A DNA stretch of 64,000 nt from the NCBI GenBank assembly GCA_963930655.1, contig OZ005600.1:11845501-11909500 (forward strand), in the 5' to 3' direction. The notes beneath the pieces are model-generated. The model made no database searches. It was not told the origin of the DNA and was given only the letters and a program-made list of their open reading frames with translations. Shown one piece after another: positions 10,321-22,289 of this stretch. How positions within the stretch are numbered: position 1 is the first letter of the stretch; every line of letters starts with the position of its first letter. This DNA comes from Myrica gale. Lineage: Eukaryota > Streptophyta > Magnoliopsida > Fagales > Myricaceae. A program made the position numbers and the translations under genes.

Positions 10321-12527
10321 TGAGAATTGAAGATTTCTTTTCTAACTAGCTAGCCTCGTGATGATCAGTGAATGCCTTGATGTACAAAGGGGGGAGAGAG
10401 AGAGAAAGAGACTAAACATGAGTGTAAAGAAAGACAGAGAATTAGGAAACAAGAATTATAAAAACATAGCTATAATTAAAAACTAAGAATAAAAATACTT
10501 TTCACTCATAACTATTAGGGGTTTGACATAGTGCACCCTAAACTATCAGCTTTGATTCATTACACTTTTCAACAATCAATGTTAGATAATTTATGCACTC
10601 TATCAAGTTTTTTTTGTCAAATTAGTATGAAATTGCTTTTTTTACACCTAAAATGGCGATAATGTCCTTGATGACTTATAGAATTGATAGCAATACCTTC
10701 AGTCGGATATAAACATATACAATGTGTGTCAGAGTCATTACCATCATTTTAGTCTAGTTTAATTAAAAGAAAATTTTGACAGAGTTCAAAATGTCTAATA
10801 TTGATAGTTGAAGGGTGCAACGTATTAAAGTTTCTAGTTTTAAGGTGCAGATAGTTGATGGGTGAAAAATATATTTATCTCTAAAAATTAAAACATAAAT
10901 TCTTGAATAGGTTATCATGGTTTAGGAGTTTAAAATCTTCTTTTTCGTGTGTAATTATGACAATGGGAATGAAATTACTGCGCAAAAAAAAGAATAATAA
11001 AAAAAGAATAAGAACCTGCCTAGATGTACCAATGATTTTCTGGGTTTTTTTTTTCTTCATTTCTGTGGGGAAGAATTATATAAATTATAAGAAATGAGAG
11101 AATGCTTGGTTTTAGCATATTAATTTACTTACGATGAAAAATTCCAGTACGTACTATCAATCTCATCACAAATTTATAAGAGAAAATCAATTAAAAATGT
11201 ATATATATCTTTGTAATTTGCTATATATATATTGCAAGCACAATTTACAGATTTTCTTTTTGCAACGAACTTCCCAAAGATACTATATGATTTTGAGGGA
11301 GATTCCTTACTTTCTACCTGCCACAAAAGTCCATGAAATGTTTTAATGTTTTCACGAGGGTTCTGATCATGCTAGCATTCGTAGTTATCGCTAATCCTAC
11401 TGCTAGGATAACCAAAAAGTGAAAAAAAAAAGTACGGCCAAAAGAAGGAAAGAAACAAAGAAAGGAGACACAAAGGCATTATCTCCGGGCTGTTGCTTGA
11501 TTATCATTGCCGATACCCTGAACTCAAAGTCCTTCCTTGCACTTCGGTCTTCCATATATGTGAAGAAGCGGATAAGGATTAATGAGAGGAGGCAATTAAT
11601 TAGCTGCAAAAGTAGGTGCCTTGGAATTCACAGGGTCGACTCTTCATGGGGCGATCAGCGGCTTCTTAGCAAATTCCATAAGATTTTATGACCTTTCGTG
11701 TAGCTTTCTTATGACTATTAAAAAGAACTAAAATTTATTGGAAGCATATTTGTAACACTTTCAAGGAGAAAGACAGACTAGTACAAGCCATCTAAATAGA
11801 TATTGGAACTGTATCTCATATATATATACAGCTTGTATGGTGAATTAATCCCATAATTTATATATCCAACTCTTCTACCTAGAGAAACACCAACAAGCTG
11901 TTCAGTTCATTTTAGTTTTGATGACATGACCTTCACTACCAGTAAAGACTGTAAAGTTCTACGATTCTGGTGTGCCTCCAATGAAGAAGATAATGAGATA
12001 TCCCCTGGTACTTGAGCTGGGCTGGGCAGCCTGGGCTGTTCTGACATGCTTACTGTGGGGTTGGGCTCCATTGTTTTAATCCTGTCTTTTAAGTACCTGC
12101 CTCCAACTCCAAGGACTGTGATGCAAAAAGTTTAAGAAATATCAATTTTATCATAATTGCAATTTAAAAAAAAATATCATGAAACGAAAAGAATGCTCTT
12201 TGTGCCCAGATCCAGATTGGTCCAACGGCATTGTGCTTTAAAAAGAATCAGATTTTTGGTACTGTCCGAATTAAAGACTTATCTTTACTCTTTCGTCAAA
12301 TGGGTAACGGAAAAACATAACTCATTGGACACTCGACCTATCCGTAAGAGGGTCCAGTCCGTATGGGCGTTCTCCGGTGGACCATTCAACCCAAGTAAGT
12401 ACACGACTAGAATCCAAACCCACGATTTTTATTTTGCCGATTTAAAGGAAGATTTTTGTTGCTTTTGGATTGGCAAAGAAAATCGAAAAACAGAGAAACA
12501 GAGCGGAATATTGAGATACTTGCGAAA
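10321..12527. other. intergenic DNA with one fold-back repeat; no gene
   Basis: At about 10515-10880 a fold-back repeat shows GTGCACCCTAAACTATC on one arm and related sequence in reverse on the other (GATAGTTGAAGGGTGCAAC), the look of a fold-back MITE. The rest is AT-rich with short open frames lacking recognisable domains. The last few hundred bases hold the promoter and leader of the plastid-protein gene that starts at 12528; no TATA box can be picked with confidence. Confidence 0.4.
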
Positions 12528-15500
12528 ATGAGTTGTGGGGTTTCAGCTTCACCTTCCCCACCGAACTGTTGTTCTCCACCATTTACACCCGAAACTTCCC
12601 GTTATTTCTCGGCGTCCTGCTCGCTCATTCCACGTACTCTGTCTTCCACAGATCTCAAGCTCAGAGGTCTTCGATTTTCTGGAGCGAAAGGACCTCAAAC
12701 AATCAGAATATGCTGCAATAGTAGCACCCGACCTGGTGGTCCGGGCTCTGGTTCAATACCCATTACTTCCTCAATCTTTTATTGCTTTTTGTTTTTTCTA
12801 AAAAACGGGGCGGTTATTGAATGCTCTGTTGTGGTCTATGGACGTTAGAGATTGAGTTGTTCATCTATATGAAGCGGGTTTCTTAGAAAAAGTTCTAAGA
12901 TGACTTGTTTCTGTAATCGAAAATTATATGAGTCAACTTGATGTCATGTGTTTTTGTTAAGTATACGGGAATTGCTCTTTGATTGGAACAATGGAATGTA
13001 TCCCTTTATTTCTTATATTTCAGCTTTAGAGTTTGGTTTACTATTAGCTTCCATCCTGTATCTCTTTGTATGTAGGTTTCACATTTATCTCCTGTTTAGT
13101 TTTGTTCCATCTTCTGCTGGAGCTTGAATGTGAGGAGAATCGACTTATGCTTCATTAAGGACCCTGAAAGACTTCAATTATGGAGCTATGGCTTGTTGAA
13201 TTGGCAAATTAATGATGATTCTGGGACATTTGGTTATTTGGACATGTTGAATGGTTAAAGGGATGAACACTGGGGAGCAGTTAATGCATTTGTAATATTA
13301 GATTTGAGTGGTTTGTTTGTACAGCAGAAACTTAATTGCTTGTCAGGTATTGCTTCTTGGTGCTGCTAAATTCAAACGAGAACACAATCTCTGGGTCTCG
13401 AGAATGTTTTTAGATGTGTTAATGGGTTTGGAAACATTGAGTCTGGTATTGTTTCAAACTAGGTGGTTTATGTAAGCAGCTATTCTTGTCTCGAGATGTT
13501 TGGTCATTCCACACTGTCAGAATAGCTTGCTTCCATGATCGATGAACTTTAACTAGTGTCTGTGTAGGGAACAACACTAAGGATGCCCTGGATAAAATTT
13601 CCACATTTGAACCTACTGGGACTATGAAACCATTTGTCATCCATGGGTCCTTCTAGCTTTTGCTATTCTTTTCGCATTTTCATCTTTGTGATGTAGGAAT
13701 CAGAAGTGAATAAAATCTTCTCATCGAAAATAATAACTAGAGAGAAACAACAGAAGTAAAAAAATTGCGATATGATTTCAGGAAGTGGATTTCCTTGAGA
13801 GCCTACTAGGACCATTTGTACACTCATGCTTCCCAAAGAAGATTGGGTGGTAAGCAGATTTTGCTGACATCATATCTGTATATCTTGTCACTATCCTCTA
13901 TTTTTGTTTCTGAACCAACTAAAGAATTAGGCAACATGACTGCCTCCCCTCCAGTCAAGAATTGGGCCCTAAAATGTATCTTTCTTTGAATTATGATGCA
14001 GTGCATTAGTTTCTTTAGTTTTTCTCGTTTTAACATTATTTTCCTTGGTTGTTCTGGATTTACTGTCTCATCTCAAGTCGATACGTTGGGGTATATTTTG
14101 TTGTATATGATTCACTCCCCAAGAAAAAGGGAGTGATGGAGTAAAAAAGGAAAATTAAATTACTTTGAAGAGGTCTTATTTTCTCAACATGATGTTGATC
14201 CTTTATAGCATTTGTAGTGTACAATATCACTTCTTCTGTTGTCCTGCAACCAAGTGAGGTACTGAATCTTGCAGGTGATACTGACAACAGGAGTGTTCTG
14301 GATGCATTTTTCTTGGGAAAAGCTCTTGCAGAAGCCCTAAGTGAACGTATTGAGTCTTCAGTGGGAGAGTTCCTTAGTACAATTGGTAGACTGCAAGCCG
14401 AGCAACAAAAGCAAGTGCAAGACTTCCAGGTAGTTAGCAATTCAAATTGCAATAGATCCACAATAGACTGGTTACTTGTTTTAAGCTACGTTTTGTGGTC
14501 TTTTTGCTCTTCCTCTTATTTGATAGCTTCATTATGGTTTAAATCTTGGATAAAGCTGTATAACGAGGTGACCATAATACTGACATTTGCCAAGACCAGT
14601 ACTTTTAACTTGATTGTGGAAAGAAGCATGTAAAAATAATGTAAGAGACCTATTTTAATCATTATGATGAACTTGATTGTTACTGCTGCAGAAGTGGTAC
14701 TACAATTTCTAGGATCTAGTTTTCAAATCTATTGGAGCTGTTTTTGTAAATCTAGTATTGTAACTAGCCTAGATCAAGACTTCTTTCCCCACTAGGGCTG
14801 ATTGAAACTAAAAATGATTAGATGATTCTACTTCTAGGTTTGATGTTTATCCAACAGTGTAACTTCAATATCATAAGTTATTAGCTCACACTGACCTGGG
14901 GGTGTTGGGGCTCGAACTTGGGACATGTTAGAACCCAAGCCGAAGCCTTACCACCACACCAAACCCTTGGGGGGATTTCCTCGTCATAAAAAAAAAACTC
15001 ACACTGACCTGGCATACAAATTCAACAGGTTATAATTGGCCCAACAACATCTTCGGTGCCGAACTCATTAAGGTTGTTTTAGATCTGTTGTGAGCTCTTT
15101 TAGTGGGGGACTGATAAAAACTAGTGGATTCAGGATGTGTCATAATAGCTTTACATGGGAAGTACTTATATGGGTGTTGATTTGACTCCACTTGCCATAT
15201 TATCAGTAATTTGAAATTTATAGCTCCTTAATTTTATGGTTAAAATTAAAACTAATGGCCCAAAAATCGTACAAAAAAACATTCCGTTTGAAATTACTCA
15301 TTCGTTTTTTTTAATCCATTGTAGTTATTAAGCAGTGTCTATTATTTGGTAGTTTGTTCTTTGGTTGCTGTAACCGATCCATCACCATTTGAAATAGGCC
15401 ACTCTTGATTCATTGATTGTATGCAGGAAGACGTGTTGGAAAGAGCCAAAAGAGCCAAGGAGAAAGCAGCATTGGAGGCCATTGAGGCACAAGGTCTCGT

Positions 15501-15639
15501 TTCAAAGGCTACAACAGAAAATACAACACCAGCTACTGATGCTGTTACGTCACCCTCGGCGACCAGTGAGATAGCTCCTACAACTCCCAGTGTCCAGTCA
15601 GATCCAGATGCTGCCGAGAAGGAGGAACCCATAGACTAG
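12528..15639 (+). CDS. At4g13200-like chloroplast protein, three exons
   Basis: Exons 12528-12750, 14275-14429 and 15427-15639 join in phase (223, 155 and 213 bp) to give 196 residues. Exon 1 is Ser/Pro-rich with few acidic residues, typical of a chloroplast transit peptide. Exon 2 encodes the conserved block RSVLDAFFLGKALAEAL followed by a helical, Glu/Gln-rich segment. Exon 3 begins with a charged helix (EDVLERAKRAKEKAALEA) and ends in a Thr/Pro/Ala-rich, acidic tail. This matches the plant family named after Arabidopsis At4g13200 (about 185 residues), reported as plastid-located and of unknown biochemical role. Splice sites: CTG/GTTCAA with CTTGCAG/GT, and CAG/GTAGTT with ATGCAG/GA. The start is the first ATG giving the transit-like N-terminus. 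Intron 2 carries a small retroposon (14900-14997). Confidence 0.85.
14900..14997 (+). mobile_element. 98-bp SINE-like retroposon with 15-bp target duplication
   Basis: The insert ends in a run of ten A and is flanked on both sides by the identical 15-mer CTCACACTGACCTGG (14885-14899 and 14998-15012), the signature of target-primed reverse transcription. On the strand opposite to the poly-A, the sequence AAGTTCGAGCCCC resembles a tRNA B box and GGTGTGGTGGTAAGGC resembles an A-box region, so tRNA-like sequence appears antisense to the transposed strand. It sits in intron 2 of the At4g13200-like gene. Confidence 0.8.
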
Positions 15640-16632
15640 TATTTGAGTTATGTTCAAAGAAAAATAAATTAGAGTCGTGGCTGTACTGTGAGTAAGAGTG
15701 CACAAATTGTGACTGTTGTAGGATGAAATAGGAGTTCTCATTTTCAAGTACTCAAGAAGCTTGGTTTCTCCTCATTCGATCAGTTGTCTCATATTCAAGT
15801 TTTTGCATCTGTTTAATTCCCTCCATTTCCGTGTATATGCTTAAAAGCATGATCAACTGTTATTTCGTGCAAAAGACTTTTCGAGTTTTGAACTTGCCGT
15901 GCACCAATTGATTGTAATATCTAGGATTGGGCTTCACCAAATCAACACCAGATTGATATATAAGCGGATAAAGGTTAAATACAATTTTTCGACTGTCTAA
16001 CTGTTGGAATTATGATATTTTGTACACCTTTTACTGTTAATTTAGACGGAAATTAATATTTTACTTAGTGAAATGACAATTTTATCCTTAAATTTTGAGA
16101 TTATTATAAACACCTCATTTTACTATATTAATTTTCCTTCCAAATTAAGTGGAGAGTGCAAAATGTACACTAATGGTAGTTGAAAGACAAACTATAATAA
16201 AATCTATAATTTAAAGTAAAACTCTCAGGAAAAATTAGAATAAAAATGAAATGTAAGAAGAATTAATTATACTAAGCTATTTTTCTGAGAGATTAATAAG
16301 TATTGAAAATATTTTTTTTAAAAAAAGACTTTATCCTAAGAGATTGTTTGAAAAAATCTCGAACAACCGGAGGACGAGACCTCTTTCTCACCATGAGTCT
16401 GTGGAAGACAGGCCTGTAGGCTTTTAGTATACGACAATATTTCCCACACTCCAACTAAACGACAAGCAGCATGAATCACCAAGCGGTTGCTTGAACGATC
16501 ACCCTCGAATATCTATGGACGATGATTTTTGAAAAACAATTTGTAGTAGAACTTTCAGATTCCTTCTCTTCACGGATTCTCCGTAAAATGTAATTTCCGG
16601 TGGCGAGCGAAATCCTGAATTGTATATGTAAC
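15640..16632. other. 3' flank of the plastid-protein gene; one fold-back repeat
   Basis: Holds the likely 3' untranslated region (to about 15850). At about 15975-16200 a fold-back-like segment resembles in layout those at 10515-10880 and 28083-28445: TTTTGTACACCTTTTACTG on one side and GTGCAAAATGTACACTAATG on the other. No gene seen in 16200-16632. Confidence 0.4.
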
Positions 16633-16641
16633 TTTAATTTA

Positions 16642-16816
16642 GGGTTAATGCTTATTTTAGTCCCGGGGTTTTATGATCTTTATAGATTTGATCCCTAAGT
16701 TTCAAATTTGATCACATAAATGAGGATAACCTAAGGACTTATATGGCCAAATTTGAAACTTATGGACCAAATCGATAAAGAACATAAAATCCATAGACCA
16801 AAATGGGCATTAACCC
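16642..16816. mobile_element. Mutator-type fold-back MITE, 175 bp, perfect 9-bp duplication
   Basis: Long inverted termini: GGGTTAATGCTTATTTTAG on the left and, read inward, GGGTTAATGCCCATTTTGG from the right; similarity continues over most of each half. Flanks are identical 9-mers TTTAATTTA (16633-16641 and 16817-16825). A 9-bp target duplication is the mark of Mutator-like transposases. No coding capacity. Confidence 0.85.
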
Positions 16817-16952
16817 TTTAATTTATGTGGGATTACCGTTTTGGCCCATTTCTTTGGTCAATTTCGCTTTTGAGAGACCGATCTATCTTTCAATCATAGA
16901 ATCGACCATCAAATCATAAAACTAACGAATCTTAGAAAACAGATGTTGCCTT

Positions 16953-17515
16953 AACTACAACAAATTTGCTTTTTAGCTACCAACTTATCAACAACGAACC
17001 TAATATCGTAGCTAAATATACCTTTTTAGTGACCAAATTATTTGGTTTGTCGCTAACGATTTAAAAAATTTGTTTTTAGTGACTAATATCAATTTCGTTG
17101 CTAAAATACTTCTTTAACAACAAATTTATTAGCGACAAAATCAATTTTGTGGCTAAAAATACTCTCTAGCGACGAAAATATTCGTTCGTCACTAAAAAGT
17201 TAAAAAAACATGTGTTTTAGTTACGAATATCAACTTTGTTGCTAAAAGTACTTTTACGCGACCAGATTGTTTCGTCGTTAAAGAGTAAAACACATGTTTT
17301 TTAGCGACAAATGTTGTGTTCGTCACTTAAAATAGCTATTTAGCAACAAAAATATTGATTCGTTGCTAAAATTACTCTTTTGCAACGAAATTGTTTCGTT
17401 GTTAAAGAGTAACATATATGTTTCAGCGACCATTCTTAAGTTAGTCGCAAAAAATTCCCCCTTTAGTGACGAAAACATTAATTTGTTGCTAAAGAGTTAA
17501 AACACACTTGTAGTG
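16953..17515. mobile_element. non-autonomous CACTA-type element built of GTCGCTAAA-like repeats
   Basis: The right end is CTTGTAGTG (reverse CACTACAAG) and the left end is AACTACAAC, one base from CACTACAAC. Flanking trinucleotides are CTT and CTA (2 of 3 match). The interior is filled with direct and inverted copies of a motif close to TTTAGCGACGAA, a pattern known from the subterminal regions of plant CACTA elements. No open frame. The left terminal base has mutated, so the element looks immobile. Confidence 0.65.
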
Positions 17516-17884
17516 CTAAGAGAAATAGTATGTGAAAATTATGTCAATCTAATTGAATAATATCTAAGTATGTATGATTGGAATTTTATTGTATATATTC
17601 CAATTGAAGTATTGTAACACAAAAGTACATATATGAATATATTACGTAGGAGGAAGATATATTCATTAGCAGAATAAGAAGGATTGATCTTTTTAGTTGT
17701 CTCATATGCATTTATATGTACGATTTTATTTATGGAATAAGTTAAATCTCTTTATTTATAAGTAGTAATTATATCATTTTCATGTCGTACCTGGCTTCTA
17801 GTCACTTAAGCCACAATAAAAGCCTTAATTTTTAACCCAAAAGCATCATTAATTCATATAGTTCTAATGTTTTATTTTCGATGT

Positions 17885-18950
17885 CAAATGTTTTAGTTTC
17901 GGGTTAGAGACATGCACACAAACTTGATTTTTTTTTGTTCATGTTTCAAAATCCAACCCGACCCCAAAAAAAGTCAACCGTCGGGATCAGGTTCCTTTGA
18001 CTGTTTTGCTTTCTGGTTAGAGACGCGAAAACAAACTTGAATTGTTTCGTGCTCCTTTTTTAAAACATGAACCCGACCCCGAAAAAGTTAAAAGCATCGA
18101 GGTCAGGTTGTTTGAACGATTTGGTTTCGGGTTAGAGACGCGAACACAAACCTGATTTTTCTCAGCTTCATTCTTCAAAACCTGACCCTGACCCCGAAAA
18201 AAGCTAAAATCGTCGGGTTGGGTTCTTTTGAATGATGTGGTTTCAGCTTAGAGACGCAAACCAGACCTGACCATGAAAAAGCTAAAAGCATCGGGGTCGG
18301 GTTCCATTGAATGTTTTAGTTTCGGGTCAGAGACCTGAACACAAACCTGATTTTTCTCGGGTTCATGTTTCAAAACCCGACCCGACCTTAAAAAAAGCTA
18401 AAATCGTCGGGTCAAGTTATTTTGAATGATTTGGTTTCAGGTTAGAGACGGGAATACGAACCTGATGTTTTTCGGGTTCATGTTTCAAAACCCGACCCCC
18501 AAAAAAGCTAAAAGTATCGGGGCCGGGTTCCTTTGAATGCTTTAATTTTGGATTAGAGACTTTGAAAACGAACCTGATCTTTCTCGAGTTCATGTTTCAA
18601 AACCCGACTCAACCCCGAAAAAAAGCTAAAACCGTCAGGGTCGGGGTTATTTTGAATGATTTGGTTTTGGGTTAGAGATGGAAATTCGAACATGATTTTT
18701 CTCGGGTTCATGTTTCAAAATCCGACCCTGACTTCGAAAAAAACTAAAACTGTCGGGGTCGGGTTCTTTTGAATGATTTGGTTTCGGGTTAGAAAAGCGA
18801 ATACAAACCTAATTTTGTTCGGGTTCATGTTTCAAAACCCGACCCGACCCCGAAAAAAGCTAAAAGCATCATGGTCGGGTTGCTTTAAATGCTTTAGTTT
18901 CAAGTTAGAGATCTGAACACGAACCTGAATTTTCTCGGGTTCATTTTTCT
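17885..18950. repeat. tandem array of about ten monomers, period near 115 bp
   Basis: Monomers begin with TTTCGGGTTAGAGAC-like sequence near 17893, 18005, 18122, 18238, 18317, 18431, 18542, 18661, 18778 and 18896. One is a short, roughly 79-bp unit. Each full unit has a self-complementary core (CGGGTTCATGTTTCAAAACC with CGACCCGACCCCG after it), then GCTAAAA and GTCGGGTTC. Units differ by point changes, so the array is old or drifting. No coding capacity. It could be the interior of a larger element whose ends I could not find. Confidence 0.85.
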
Positions 18951-20711
18951 TAGCAGTTGTTTAATTTGTTGTTGGTTATATTATTAAGTCACTTTGAAAT
19001 AAAGAAACGATCGCATTTGATTTCAAACTTCGAATTTAAACTTTAGTGAACTTCTGCCTAGAGAGATTTTCTACAGTTGACACTAAGCTTACGTCAAATT
19101 GCCAATAGGAGTGACAGAAAATCAAGTGTGCTCAATATCGCTTTTTCAAGCCTTGTCAATTGAGTTTCCCCGAGAAGTAAATGAGGTACGTATGATAGGG
19201 ACTTTCACCCTGAATCCATCCTATGTAAAGCCCAAAAATTTATAATAAAAAGATAAATTAAGTATTAAAATTATGTTTAAAACATTCTCTTTAGATTTGA
19301 AATTTGAATTTAACTCATTTAAATAGTTGAATCGTTATCAAAATTTTATGAGAAATCAAATCATAGGGTGTTTATATCTAGCCGTAATTATTTCGAGATT
19401 TTATAAATAGTTTTAATGGGTTCCTAAAGTAATTGAAATTTTGGGATCAAGATTTGTTCAGCATCTTTATAACAAAAATATACAATATCTTCCGTGTAGA
19501 TACGATTAATAATTTATCTGTTACAAACATTATTGCGATGGAGTATCCAGATACTTAAAATCTCTCTATTAGTCAATGGAAAATCCACAGTACTGATATA
19601 TTCGAAAACTCGAGCATGTTTTCTGTGTTGAGTTCTGGAAGTTGGAAGAGATACCCAATTTTCCTTTCTTAATGTAACGATTAAAAATGGTATAACTTTT
19701 TCTGGTTTATGGAGATTGAAACTGGTTGTTAAGATTGAGCGAAATATATAGCATAGTTAAAATGTTTCACATGTAAAGATTCTTCGGATTTAGTTCGGAG
19801 TGAAATGATAATCTTTTGCAGAGTTACCTGGCCTAGGTCCCTTTAGTTGGGTATTCTTTTTCCATATGCATGTTGAAAGTGCATTATTGCTGAAACAGAG
19901 TTATTGAGGCAATTCTAGCTTTTGGGTCATATATGTACATGGCTATATAACTTGAGAAATCTGAAAAACTTATTCGAGCTATAGCCCAACTTACTCTTGA
20001 GAGTGACATTCTATTAACATTTCATATCGTTTCGAACAATTAATGAGATAATAATTCTTCCAACAATAAGCTAGTAATTAACATCACTCTGTCCCTCTCT
20101 CTAATTGCCAATTATATGCAGGTTTTATATTAAAGAAAAGTGCAAAAACTAAGGGATGGAGCAGACGGTGGTTTGTTTTTGAATGAGAAGACTGTAAAGG
20201 TTTGAAACATTAGTTCCAAGCTGCCAAATTCTGGCACATGCACTTTTGCAATATAAGATGTGTATTCCCTGCTTATGTAGTTGTCGTCTTAAATTTTACT
20301 TTTGACTGCTCTATTCCACAGCTTGGTTACACCAAAAAACAAGAGGAAAGGCATTTTCCGGGAGTCATCACTTTGGGGGTAAGCATAACTGTTATTGCGT
20401 AGGGAAAAAAAGATCATCTTCATAAATTCATTTAGTGTACTTCATACTACTAGCAATGGTCACACATTTTATGATAGGTAATGTATTTTCGAACTTATCT
20501 CTATTTGTCTACAACAAAAATAGGAACTTTAATATATTTTTAAAATATTTTACTTTTTTCCCTTAGATGCTTTTTGAAGTACTTTACACTTTGGTTGAAC
20601 ATGTAACAGGTATATTCCACTGTGGATAAGAGTTGGTTGCATTCTACAAATAGAATCAAGGATAAAACATATACATAAGGGGTCAAAAGATTTATAAGTT
20701 TTGAAAGTCTA
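18951..20711. other. AT-rich intergenic DNA; nothing recognised
   Basis: No reading frame with a recognisable domain and no clear terminal repeats. A few short pieces such as the purine-rich stretch at 20140-20210 look neither coding nor repetitive. Confidence 0.35.
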
Positions 20712-22006
20712 TGTAGCAACCCAAGAGGGGGTGAATTGAGTTTTAATAAAAATTAACAATTTCTAAAGAGATTTAAAACATCAACCACAAGAGCTAAGAA
20801 CAAGAGTAAGAATAAAACTTAAGAAGGTAAGGGTTGAAGAGATGACACCGTAATTTTTAGGTGGTTCGGCCAAACTCTTGCCTACATCCACCCCCAAAGC
20901 TATTGACTTCTTTGGACTTTCTCCACTATCTATTAAATAGGTAAAACACCTTAGCTTCCCGGGTGCTAAGGAACCTTCACAAAGCGTTTCTTGAGCTTAC
21001 GCTTTAACTCTTCTTCTCAAATCCCAACACCTAAGAATTTGTTCTACTCACAAGAGTGTTTACCTAACACTCACAAGGTTTAACTTGAATGGGTACAAAT
21101 AGAAAACTCATGTATTGGCTCTCAAAGCCGAATTTACAAATGTGAGGCACAAAGGGTGGAAAGAAGATAGGATTTACAATAGAAGACTTGAAATATGGCA
21201 AGGAAAATAGCAGGTCTTCTGGGTAGGAGCAGAGCTTTTCTCTTCTTCAAAGTTTTTCCTCTTTTAACAAGAAGTTAGGTCACGGAGTAAATGCGAATTC
21301 AAGCGTGTAGGTGAGAGCTCTCTCTTCTTCAGCTACCGGTCTTCTATTTAAGCCATTTTGTCTTCAACAATTGACTGGGTAGGTGAGAATAGTCGTTGGA
21401 AGGTTGCCCGTGAATTTAGGAGCAATTTGATGTCTCTGATGTCATTCCAGAAAATCCTTAAAATCGTGTAATGTGCTGACACATCAAATGACACATGCTG
21501 ACACATAAAATTTAAACTGAAAAATGAGTGCTCGGGAGTCAGTGTAATGTGTCGACACCATGAGGTCAATGTGTCGACACATGTTTTGGTCAAAAACACA
21601 TGTCTCGGGTGTGAGTGCAATATGTCGACACTATAAGGTCAATGTGTCGACACATGTTTTTTGTCTGAAAAACATGTCTCAGGTGTCAGTGTAATGTGTC
21701 GACACATGTCCTGAATGTGTCGACACCTAAAAGCCCTGGAGACAAAATTCACTATAATTGAAGTTTTCATTCCATTCCAAAACCTTTTTAAGTGTCTATA
21801 ACTTGAAGAATTTATAAAAACAACCTGTGTAAAAAGGTCTTCAAGTGTATTTAAAAGATTTTTGATGAGATAAACTCAATCCTTTTGTAGATATAACTTG
21901 GAAAATGCGGATTGACAAGATAAAATCTAAAGTCTTTAAAAACTTAGAAACTTTTGTTATCATCAAAATCACTTACGGATTGTTTGTAAAACAACCTTGG
22001 GCTAAC
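20712..22006. mobile_element. putative solo LTR, about 1.3 kb
   Basis: Starts TGTAGCAACCCAAGAGGGGG and ends GGGCTAACA, so it has TG...CA termini. It contains TAGGTGGTTCGGCC and GCCTACATCCACCCCC, which are typical of long plant LTRs. There is no second copy in the window and no reverse transcriptase next to it, so a solo LTR is the simplest reading. The flanking 5-mers do not match cleanly, so the ends are provisional. It contains a TGTCGACAC-rich tandem block (about 21470-21730). Confidence 0.5.
21470..21730. repeat. tandem units with TGTGTCGACACA palindromes
   Basis: About three units of roughly 80 bp plus a degenerate one, most with two copies of GTCGACAC about 30 bp apart, between AATGTGTC and ACATGT words. 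The palindromic core is a SalI-like GTCGAC. It lies in the putative LTR and may be part of its regulatory region; no function is shown. Confidence 0.6.
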
Positions 22007-22289
22007 AAGTTTGACGCGTAATCAAGTTGACAAGGGAAATCGGGTGAGGTGTTCTTGTGGGAGTTGCTTAAATCGATACTATATATCCATAAGCAAGGTT
22101 AAAGGTCATCTATTCATAAAAGAGATTGATCCTAACTATACAAAGTGGATATTTTATGGGGAGGAGGAAAGATCTCATTCATCTAAAAACATTGGTGGTT
22201 CTAATGAGTCTTCTGAACGCTCAAAGTATCAATTTTGTCACTATGAGTCTTCAAATTATCAAAACTCATTAATGTTTGTCTTATTATAA
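22001..22289 (+). pseudogene. fragment of a CACTA transposase-associated domain
   Basis: The frame around 22011-22289 reads RVRCSCGSCLNRYY, then VKGHLF and PNYTKWIFYGEEE. This C-x2-C, NRYY, VKGH, YTKWIFHGE layout is typical of the transposase-associated domain found at the start of plant CACTA (En/Spm-like) transposases. Nothing of the catalytic part follows. The fragment abuts the putative LTR, so it was probably cut by that insertion or by later deletion. Confidence 0.7.

Noticed and set aside
11403..11691. Overlapping open frames on both strands
   Set aside because: Low-complexity Lys/Arg-rich translation of an A-rich stretch; no domain or splice context.
17885..18950. Tandem array considered as a CRISPR array
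   Set aside because: This is plant nuclear DNA, and the units repeat over their full length without unique spacers.
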